Origin: CAKSQF01 sp964582375 | Lineage (GTDB): Bacteria > Bacillota > Clostridia > Oscillospirales > CAG-272 | Assembly (NCBI GenBank): GCA_964582375.1 | Contig: CAZORL010000008.1 | Coordinates: forward strand, 1-61,390 | Reading direction: 5' to 3' | DNA: 61,390 nucleotides | In this document: positions 35,847-42,578 of the stretch, piece after piece | How the letters are laid out: each line of letters begins with the position of its first letter | Numbering within the stretch: position 1 is the stretch's first letter | Notes under the pieces: model-generated | Database searches by the model: none | Seen by the model: the letters and a program-made list of their open reading frames with translations, nothing else | What the model was told of the DNA's origin: nothing | Position numbers and translations under genes: made by a program

Positions 35847-36345
35847 TTTTGCCCTCCTTTTTATTATTTACCGTCTTTTTTTCTGTTTCCTCGTACACTG
35901 CGGCGTTATCGGCGTTGACCTTCAACCTTGCCACGAGGCGAAGGAGAAAGCTCGGCACGGGCACTCCCATCTCCGAGATATTCTCGAGGATGGATATCAT
36001 CTCATTGACGATCAACCATACAAGAATGACAACGGAAACGGCGCAGTTTGGGAATGAATTATACCCGGCTGACGCAAATCCGTATCTGATAACATAATCG
36101 CAAGCGACGCCGACCGCAACGGTCGCAAGATACGAGACCTTTTTCACAATCCCTGCAATACTCTTTCTGCTTGATAAGCTCCCCGACATCCACGCTCTTG
36201 ACAGCCCCGTTCCGTAATCTACGAGCATGAGCAGTCCGAGCAGAATCAGCGGCAGGGAGAGCATGCGTAGCTTTGCGCCAATACCGACAAAGACCGCCCC
36301 GGACAGAAGTCTGAGTGCGACAGCATCGAAATTCACGTATTTCAT
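35821..36345 (-). CDS. Phage holin-like membrane protein
   Basis: A 174-residue protein with three to four membrane helices (FVGIGAKL...LPLILLGLLMLVDYGTG, YLATVAVGVACDYVI, CAVSVVILVWLIVNEMISILEN) and a charged C-terminal tail. The LLMLVDYGTG and VIVNE-type motifs are characteristic of the toxin-secretion/phage-lysis holin family (PF05105). The ATG at 36345 is better spaced from AAAGGA than the one at 36354. Together with the overlapping endolysin it forms a lysis cassette with no other phage gene nearby. Confidence 0.87.
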   Translation of the reverse strand: MKYVNFDAVALRLLSGAVFVGIGAKLRMLSLPLILLGLLMLVDYGTGLSRAWMSGSLSSRKSIAGIVKKVSYLATVAVGVACDYVIRYGFASAGYNSFPNCAVSVVILVWLIVNEMISILENISEMGVPVPSFLLRLVARLKVNADNAAVYEETEKKTVNNKKEGKNGEESDRK

Positions 36346-36501
36346 TTGAAACATTCCTTTCTTTTCGGGCGATCAAAGCGATCAGCCCTTATTTTATTAT
36401 ATTCATTATAGTTTTTCTTGCGAAAGATCGCCCGCTCGATCTCGCGTGTCCATTATACAACATTTTTTCTGCAACGACAGTAGCAAAATGTACGATTTTG
36501 G

Positions 36502-36530
36502 TTGACATGCGTAAAAAAATATGATATAAT
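36502..36530 (+). promoter_or_regulatory. Promoter of the FAD oxidoreductase gene
   Basis: TTGACA (36502-36507), 17 bp, TATAAT (36525-36530) with a TGA before the -10 box. Confidence 0.9.
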
Positions 36531-36554
36531 CTTTTCGGGAAGGAGCGTGAAGGA

Positions 36555-37841
36555 ATGAATTTCAACTTAACGCAAAGTGCAAGTAAAACATACGACGTCG
36601 TTGTCGTCGGCGGAGGACCGTCGGGCATTGCCGCCGCAATTTCGGCAAAAGAGATGGGCGCATCGGTTCTCGTGATCGAACGCGCAGGAGTAGTCGGCGG
36701 CAATCTCACACACGGCCATGTCGGACCTATGATGGGCGGCTACGTCAAAAACTCGATGGCGGATGAGATAAACGAATTGTTAAAACCGAACATGAACCCC
36801 GATCTCGTACACGATTTCGAGGATGCGAAGATTAAATTGACAAAGCTTTTGTCCGACAAAGACGTGGATGTTATACTGAACTCGACCGTGTGTGGGGCAG
36901 AGTGCGAGGCAGGACAAATAAAGAGTATCGCATACACAACACAAAGCGGTCTTTGCACCGTTTATGCAAACATCTTCATTGACGCAAGCGGTGATGCCGT
37001 GCTTTCCTATCTTGCGGACGAACAGATCGAGGTCGGTCGTGAGGATCATCTTTGTCAACCATGTTCGATCATGTTCACAATAAACGGCATTAAGGAAGGA
37101 TGTCAGATCATCTGCAAGCACGAGGAGATGGACACACCTCTCCCATGCGGCATTGGTTATCTCGAACTTTGCAAAAGAGCCGAAAAAAGCGGCGAATTGC
37201 CGAAAAATGTCAGTATCGTCCGACTTTATGACAGTATTTACCCCGATGAGCAGATGGTCAACGCAACACAAGCGAATGGTTACAACTCGCTCGACACTGC
37301 CGATTACACGAGTGCACAGACAGAGCTTCGAGAGCAGATGGGCAAGGTCGTTGACTTTTTGAGAAACAACATTAAAGGTTATGAAAACATCCGGATCAAA
37401 GACAGCTCTGATATTATCGGCGTGCGCGAGAGCAGACGTGTGATGGGTAAATATATCCTCACTGCCGAAGATCTGATCGAGGGCAGAAAGTTTGACGATG
37501 TTGTTGTACATAATGCATTTTTCGCCATTGATATTCACAATCCGTCGGGTGGCGGACAAAGCGAGAGCGAGGGACTGCCGCAACAATCACAGCTTTACGA
37601 CATTCCATATCGTGCGCTTCTCCCGAATGTCAACAAAAATCTCCTGACTGCCGGCAGATGCATCAGCGGAACACACCGTGCACATGCATCCTACAGGGTC
37701 ATGAACATCAGCCTCAACATCGGTCAGGCGGCCGGCATCGCGGCAGGGCTGTCGATCTCTAAAGGCATCACCCCGGATGTTCTTTCTGCCAAAGAAATAC
37801 AGGATGTTTTAACAAGCAAAGGAATCAACCTTTATTCTTAA
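36555..37841 (+). CDS. FAD-dependent oxidoreductase
   Basis: A 428-residue flavoprotein of the FAD_oxidored (PF12831-like) group. The dinucleotide-binding motif VVVGGGPSGIAAAISAKEMGASVLVIER lies at about 15-42, with IDASGDAVLS and the C-terminal TAGRCISGTHRAHASYRVMNI stretch that closes the FAD site. The substrate is unknown; relatives sit in carbohydrate or organic-acid loci. No signal peptide. Composition is slightly more AT-rich than the neighbours. Monocistronic, ending in a large palindrome. Confidence 0.9.
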   Translation: MNFNLTQSASKTYDVVVVGGGPSGIAAAISAKEMGASVLVIERAGVVGGNLTHGHVGPMMGGYVKNSMADEINELLKPNMNPDLVHDFEDAKIKLTKLLSDKDVDVILNSTVCGAECEAGQIKSIAYTTQSGLCTVYANIFIDASGDAVLSYLADEQIEVGREDHLCQPCSIMFTINGIKEGCQIICKHEEMDTPLPCGIGYLELCKRAEKSGELPKNVSIVRLYDSIYPDEQMVNATQANGYNSLDTADYTSAQTELREQMGKVVDFLRNNIKGYENIRIKDSSDIIGVRESRRVMGKYILTAEDLIEGRKFDDVVVHNAFFAIDIHNPSGGGQSESEGLPQQSQLYDIPYRALLPNVNKNLLTAGRCISGTHRAHASYRVMNISLNIGQAAGIAAGLSISKGITPDVLSAKEIQDVLTSKGINLYS

Positions 37842-37855
37842 TATTTCCTTTCTTC

Positions 37856-37895
37856 ACGACAAAAGACCATGGCAATTGCCATGGTCTTTTGTCGT
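37856..37895. terminator. 40-bp perfect palindrome acting as a bidirectional terminator
   Basis: A 20-bp arm beginning ACGACAAAAGACC is exactly repeated in inverted form with no spacer. It lies between the convergent oxidoreductase and surface-protein genes and has T-rich ends both ways. Confidence 0.85.
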
Positions 37896-37918
37896 TATTT
37901 AATAGAGATCAGAAGAGA

Positions 37919-39808
37919 TCAGATCTCTCTCTTTTTGCGGGTAATAACTACTGCTGCGCCTGCAGTTACGCTAAGAAGTGCAACTGCTGCGATAAGTGCA
38001 GTGGTCGAACCGGTCTTCGGAGCATCTTCCACGGGAAGCTTGTCGATCTTCTCGGTCTTGGTAGCGCCGCACTCGCAGGTGAAGGTCTTCTCGCCCTCTT
38101 TTGTGGTGGTAGGCTCTTTGGTTACAACGCCTTCACCGTAAGCGTGTGCTGCCTCGGCATCCTTTGCGCCACAGCCTGCGCACTCTTTCCAGTGCTTGTC
38201 GTTGTCATGCTTCCAATCGCCGAATGCATGATCGGTGGTTTCGCCGGCCTCGAATGTCTCTTCGCCCTTCGCACCGCAGACAGAGCAGCTCTTGTAGTAA
38301 ACTGCCTTCTTTGTGCAGGTTGCGGCATCCTTCAGGTACTCGTCGGCAACTTTCTCAGCCCAGTTGTGGTTAACTGTGCGAGTTGCGCCGCAGGTGTTAC
38401 AATCTGCATCGCAGTCGTTGTCGTAGTCGTGTGAGGTCTTCGGACCTTCTGCTCCGCAACCACAGTTCTGCCAGTGATCGGTCTCGTCATGCTTCCAATC
38501 GCCTGTGAAGTTGTGATCACCGGTAGGCTCGCCGTACTCGAAAGTATCTTCGCTCTTCGCACCGCAGACAGAGCAGCTCTTGTAGTAAACTGCCTTCTTT
38601 GTGCAGGTTGCGGCATCCTTCAGGAACTCGTCATCAGCCTTCTCAGCCCATGTATGAGGAGCAAGCTCTCCGGCCTCAAATGTGTCGGCAAGAACCAATC
38701 CGCAGTCACAAGTCTTGTTATAAACAGCCTTGGAAGTACATGTTGCGCCGGAAACGAGAGCGGAGTCATCCACGATCTCCTTGCCCTCGCCGTGAGCAAC
38801 CGCAACATATGCAGGAACGGTGAATGTAGGAACATTTTCACCAGGTTCCAAGTTAACGGGCTGCTGAGCTTCCAAAATGGTGAGATCTACCTTGAAATCG
38901 GTAGTAATACTCTTTTTTGCCTTAAAGGTGAAGCTGGAAAGCTTGCCGGTCTTCTTAGTATCTTTAGATCCTGCGTCATAAACAACGCCGCCTACACCAA
39001 CAGTAGCGTCGTTGAAGACCTTGCTGTCCAATACATCTTCTTCCTCTTCTTCGTCATATTTGTACTCAGGGCCCATGAAATCAAAGTCGTCAGCAGAGGG
39101 GTAAATAGGAAGAATGTTAACGCCCGGGTTATTGACAACATTTGCCGTAACGGTTACCTTGTTGTCAGTGCATCCGATCGATGCTGTCTCGGGAGCGATA
39201 ACGAGCATGGGAGAATCGGACTGCATGAACTTAATGTCAGCGGTAACGCCGGTGAGCTTAACTGCCCAGTTGAGTTTGCCGTTGAACTTGCCGGTTGCCT
39301 CGTCTTGGTTGCCCCAAACATGAACCTTTTTACCATTTACATATGCCGAGATAGTAGCAGTACCGTTGTCGTTCATCGTTCCGAGTGCAAGGATGGTTAC
39401 ATATTTATCAACGTACTCATCGATGGGAGCGTTAGCAGCTGCGCCGAAATCGGGGATTCCCCACCATTTACCGAAAACTACCTTTGCACCGCCCCAAATG
39501 CCGATACCGCGCTGTGTGGCGGTGTGATTTTCTTCGTAGGGAATGAACATGCAGTTATCGTCGTTGTCGCCGAAGTAAATTCCGCAACAACCATTGTCAA
39601 GGAGAACTCCTGCATTCTTTGCAGCCTTCATTGTGAATGAAACCGCGAAATACTTCTTGGTAACTGTAGCGATAGCTCCGGTTTGTGCTGTTGAGCCGGG
39701 AACAGTCATTTCCTTTGTGTCATCGATTGTTTCTGCCGTGACGACAGCTGCCGGCACAAGCATTGCGATCATCACGATCGCAAGGATGAGTGATAATACT
39801 TTTTTCAT
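37919..39808 (-). CDS. Sortase-like anchored surface protein with cohesin-like domain and Cys-rich repeats
   Basis: A 629-residue exported protein. Signal peptide (about 1-26), a jelly-roll/LamG-like N-terminal region (about 40-200), then a cohesin-like segment (about 205-320, KVTVTANVVNNPGVNILPI). Three Cys-rich repeats follow, with ATCTKKAVYYKSCSVCGAK units alternating with WKHD...HW-x-x-C-x-CGA units. The end is APKTGS, a hydrophobic helix and RKKREI, like an LPxTG signal with a divergent first position. Two repeats are identical over 70 bp of DNA. Ligand unknown; probably a surface adhesin or scaffold. Confidence 0.8.
   Translation of the reverse strand: MKKVLSLILAIVMIAMLVPAAVVTAETIDDTKEMTVPGSTAQTGAIATVTKKYFAVSFTMKAAKNAGVLLDNGCCGIYFGDNDDNCMFIPYEENHTATQRGIGIWGGAKVVFGKWWGIPDFGAAANAPIDEYVDKYVTILALGTMNDNGTATISAYVNGKKVHVWGNQDEATGKFNGKLNWAVKLTGVTADIKFMQSDSPMLVIAPETASIGCTDNKVTVTANVVNNPGVNILPIYPSADDFDFMGPEYKYDEEEEEDVLDSKVFNDATVGVGGVVYDAGSKDTKKTGKLSSFTFKAKKSITTDFKVDLTILEAQQPVNLEPGENVPTFTVPAYVAVAHGEGKEIVDDSALVSGATCTSKAVYNKTCDCGLVLADTFEAGELAPHTWAEKADDEFLKDAATCTKKAVYYKSCSVCGAKSEDTFEYGEPTGDHNFTGDWKHDETDHWQNCGCGAEGPKTSHDYDNDCDADCNTCGATRTVNHNWAEKVADEYLKDAATCTKKAVYYKSCSVCGAKGEETFEAGETTDHAFGDWKHDNDKHWKECAGCGAKDAEAAHAYGEGVVTKEPTTTKEGEKTFTCECGATKTEKIDKLPVEDAPKTGSTTALIAAVALLSVTAGAAVVITRKKREI
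38267..38336. repeat. 70-bp direct repeat, copy 1, within the surface-protein gene
   Basis: Identical to 38555-38624. The period of 288 bp equals 96 codons, so recombination between copies would delete one repeat unit in frame. Confidence 0.9.
38555..38624. repeat. 70-bp direct repeat, copy 2, within the surface-protein gene
   Basis: Exact second copy of 38267-38336, coding for the TCTKKAVYYKSCSVCGAK unit. Confidence 0.9.
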
Positions 39809-39896
39809 ATTATTTCCTTTCTGCATCTTTTGATGCTAAAACTAAAGCCGGCTTTAGGGAGAGTTCCCCTACGCGCCACCAACTCTATTTTGGTCT

Positions 39897-39925
39897 ATTA
39901 TATCACCTTATTTCCGTTTTGTCAA
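39897..39925 (-). promoter_or_regulatory. Promoter of the surface-protein gene
   Basis: Minus strand TTGACA (39920-39925), 17 bp, TATAAT (39897-39902) with TGA before it. The roughly 80-base leader contains a CTAAAGCCGGCTTTAG palindrome at 39842-39857. Confidence 0.9.
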
Positions 39926-40190
39926 TAGAAAATCGAAAAAATTTTGAAAAATTATTTGCAAAAATTTTATTGAATTTGCTTTGTCGGCAAATTCTCAGAC
40001 AAGTGCGGCATTATAGTATATAAAAGGAGGGGGTGGGGATAGCGGTGGAATGATCAAATAAATCCGAGGGGTTGTTTGGATGATCGCTTCACGGCAAATC
40101 AAACCATCAAAAGACACTATCCAAAAACACGAATCGATCATCATTCTCTCGAGGAAAGGCTTGCGCAATTGTTTATCTCGATCGCCCGAT

Positions 40191-40226
40191 AAAAAAGATG
40201 CCGACCATGTCGGTCGGTGTCTTTTT
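40191..40226 (-). terminator. Terminator of the CHAP-domain gene
   Basis: AAAAAGATGCCGACC pairs with GGTCGGTGTCTTTTT around a 5-base loop. It overlaps the stop codon and ends in a T-run on the minus strand. Confidence 0.85.
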
Positions 40227-41214
40227 ACTTATAGTTGGGGGCGCAATAGCCGGAGATGGTTCTTGTGCCCACCTTATATGTATTGAGCTTTACGCTGTCC
40301 GAATAGTTACCCTCGACAATGCTGACTGTTTTCCCGTCGCATGCAACGACGATACCTGCGTGAGATGCGTTGCCGAAGATCGCTATATCGCCGACTTTGG
40401 GAACATATCCGCTCGAGCGTGTCTTGTATCTGCCTTCATTTTTGTAGAAATTCATGATCGATCCGACGCCTGCGGTCTTTGGGACGATATCGGTCGAGAT
40501 GCCCGCTCTGTCGGCGCACCAAGAGATGAACACGACGCACCATGCATGGGATGTATCTCTTGAATTTTTGTCCTTGACCTCCCTGCCGTAGTACCATGTA
40601 TTATATTTTACATTATTATACGGCGATTCTTTGACGCCGATCTGGCTGTTTGCGACCTTGACGATCGCCGCCGCACCGTCTTTCGTGCCCGAGAGGTCGG
40701 GGACCGGCTTATCGGTGGTCGTTGACGGTTTTTTCGTGGTCTGCGGCTTTTTGGTCGTTGTTTCCGGAGCTTTTGTCGTGGTCGTCACAACTGTCGTTGT
40801 GGTAACCGGCACGGGTTCGGTCGTCTCGGGTGCGGTCTCGGTTTGGTCGTCGGGGTCGTTCATCGGGGGAACGAGAGGTTCTTCATCCTCGCCGTCAAAT
40901 CTGATAACGCCGCTCAGAAATGGCAAAAAAGTAAACTCACCGAAGGCGATATCGTCATCGGTAGTGATATTTTCTTCATTATTATATATATTGTCGTCAA
41001 TATCGTCGTTTTCGCTCTCATCATCAATGATCGGGACATCGACCTCGGCGATGTTCACGCGACCGGGTGCAAGCTTTTCGGCATGATCGTCCTCTTGCGA
41101 GCAGATCGAGACTGTGACGGCGAGTGTGGCGGCAAAGAGGAGGCAGACAAGGACAGACACTGCGGGTGCACCGGCGAACAATTTCAGTTTAACCGACAGA
41201 CCTTTGAATTTCAT
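40225..41214 (-). CDS. Secreted CHAP-domain cell-wall hydrolase
   Basis: A 329-residue protein: a cytoplasmic tail, one membrane helix (about 12-35), an acidic stretch rich in Asp/Asn/Ile, a long Thr/Pro/Lys linker (TTTTVVTTTTKAPETTTKK), then a CHAP domain at about 185-329. SHAWCVVFISWCADRAG supplies the catalytic Cys near 226 and NASHAGIVV the His. It probably cuts peptidoglycan peptides outside the cell. AAGGAGG before the ATG at 41214 fixes the start. The leader upstream carries a 13-bp tandem array. Confidence 0.88.
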   Translation of the reverse strand: MKFKGLSVKLKLFAGAPAVSVLVCLLFAATLAVTVSICSQEDDHAEKLAPGRVNIAEVDVPIIDDESENDDIDDNIYNNEENITTDDDIAFGEFTFLPFLSGVIRFDGEDEEPLVPPMNDPDDQTETAPETTEPVPVTTTTVVTTTTKAPETTTKKPQTTKKPSTTTDKPVPDLSGTKDGAAAIVKVANSQIGVKESPYNNVKYNTWYYGREVKDKNSRDTSHAWCVVFISWCADRAGISTDIVPKTAGVGSIMNFYKNEGRYKTRSSGYVPKVGDIAIFGNASHAGIVVACDGKTVSIVEGNYSDSVKLNTYKVGTRTISGYCAPNYK

Positions 41215-41270
41215 CGATCTTCCTCCTTCGTTGTGGATTTTGGCTTGCTTTCTCGTGTGTTTTTTACGCG

Positions 41271-41477
41271 TGTCTTTCACGAGTGTCCTTCACGCGTGTC
41301 TTTCACGAGTGTCTTTCACGAGTGTCTTTCACGAGTGNNNNNNNNNNNNNNNNNNNNNNNNNNNNNNNNNNNNNNNNNNNNNNNNNNNNNNNNNNNNNNN
41401 NNNNNNNNNNNNNNNNNNNNNNNNNNNNNNNNNNNNNGTGTCTTTCACGAGTGTCTTTCACGAGTGTCTTTCACGAG
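41271..41477. repeat. 13-bp tandem array interrupted by an assembly gap
   Basis: Unit TGTCTTTCACGAG: five copies left of the gap (one variant, TGTCCTTCACGCG) and three to the right. The 100 N at 41338-41437 is a placeholder; its length does not fit the 13-bp phase, so the true array is of unknown length. Every frame through the array meets a TGA on the minus strand, so it is not coding. It lies in the 5' leader of the CHAP gene. Confidence 0.95.
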
Positions 41478-41497
41478 TGAAAGTTAGCACGCTTGCC

Positions 41498-41526
41498 ATT
41501 ATAGCACAAAGATTCCGATTTTTCAA
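41498..41526 (-). promoter_or_regulatory. Promoter of the CHAP-domain gene
   Basis: Minus strand TTGAAA (41521-41526), 17 bp, TATAAT (41498-41503) with TGC before it. Transcription from here would run through the whole tandem array before the start codon at 41214. Confidence 0.82.
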
Positions 41527-41640
41527 GCAAAAATGATGTTATTTTGCACAAATTCACAGAAGGTTTACAAAAATCGAAGGATAATTAAGCCATGGAAGTG
41601 TAAATTTGCGGAAAATTTAAGAAAAAAGCGAAAATAGCCC

Positions 41641-41669
41641 TTGTAATTTCGATCAAAATGTGGTATTAT
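41641..41669 (+). promoter_or_regulatory. Promoter of uppP-ftsK
   Basis: TTGTAA (41641-41646), 17 bp, TATTAT (41664-41669) with TGTGG before the -10 box. Confidence 0.75.
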
Positions 41670-41705
41670 AATAAGATAGAAAGCAGCAGGAAAGGATCTT
41701 TCACA

Positions 41706-42545
41706 ATGAACATAATTGAATCGCTGATATACGGTGCCGTACAAGGTCTTGCCGAGTTTTTGCCGATATCGTCATCGGGACATCTTGCCATCTTCCACGC
41801 TCTGCTCGGAGACGGCGATGCGACCGAAAATCTGGCATTTGATGTTTTGCTTCATCTCGGGACGCTCGTTGCGGTCATGATCGTGTACAGGCGCGACATC
41901 ATGCAGCTGATCACATCATTTTTCAGCCTTATCGGCAAGCTTTTTCGCAAAAATTTCAAGTTTTCGAGCTACACCGAGGGCGAGCGATTTGTGATACTCG
42001 TTCTGATCGCAACTTTTCCGCTGATCCCTGCAGCGTTGCTCGATCACTACATAGAGGCCGTTGCAGGCTCACTGCTTGCTGTCGGCATCATTCTGATCGT
42101 GAATTCGGTCATGCTGTTCATATCCGATCTTCTCCCGCGCGGCTCGAAAGGGCTTTGTGAGATGAGTCCGAAGAACGCTTTGATCGTCGGACTGTCGCAG
42201 ATGATCGCGGTATTCCCCGGACTTTCGCGTTCGGGTACGACGATCACGGTCGGTCTGACGCAGAAATTGACGCGCGAATTTGCGGTCAAGTTTTCGTTTA
42301 TAATGTCGATACCCGCAATTCTCGGTGCGTGTGTGCTGAAGCTCCCCGATTTCGTTTCGACGGTCGCCACCGAAGATCCGTCGTCGCTTTGCATATACTT
42401 CGCAGGTGCGCTGACAGCGGGAATCGTGGGCGTTTTGGCGATGAAGCTCTTACAGTTCATTGCGAAAAAGAGCACGTTCAAATACTTTTCGATATACAGT
42501 CTCGCGGTCGGCGTCGGGGCTGTGATATACTCGATCGTGCGCTGA
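41706..42545 (+). CDS. uppP: Undecaprenyl-diphosphatase (BacA type)
   Basis: A 279-residue membrane enzyme with about eight helices that recycles undecaprenyl pyrophosphate to the monophosphate carrier used for wall synthesis; it also confers bacitracin tolerance. EFLPISSSGHL (17-27) and FPGLSRSGTTI (about 175) are the two conserved catalytic regions. AGGAAAGGA precedes ATG 41706. It leads a two-gene operon with ftsK 33 bases downstream. Confidence 0.96.
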   Translation: MNIIESLIYGAVQGLAEFLPISSSGHLAIFHALLGDGDATENLAFDVLLHLGTLVAVMIVYRRDIMQLITSFFSLIGKLFRKNFKFSSYTEGERFVILVLIATFPLIPAALLDHYIEAVAGSLLAVGIILIVNSVMLFISDLLPRGSKGLCEMSPKNALIVGLSQMIAVFPGLSRSGTTITVGLTQKLTREFAVKFSFIMSIPAILGACVLKLPDFVSTVATEDPSSLCIYFAGALTAGIVGVLAMKLLQFIAKKSTFKYFSIYSLAVGVGAVIYSIVR

Positions 42546-42578
42546 TCGATCAATTTCAGGACAAGGAGGTCGCAGACA

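Noticed and set aside
35178..36345. Part of a full prophage
   Set aside because: No structural, packaging, replication or integration gene occurs on either side; neighbours are rplL and a metabolic oxidoreductase.
38474..39640. 388-residue open frame on the plus strand
   Set aside because: Antisense to the surface-protein gene; Cys-rich only because the sense gene is repetitive.
41338..41437. Real 100-base sequence or exact array length
   Set aside because: It is a run of exactly 100 N, a scaffolding placeholder, and does not fit the 13-bp phase.
41271..41477. CRISPR array
   Set aside because: The 13-bp units are directly adjacent with no spacers, and no cas genes are present.
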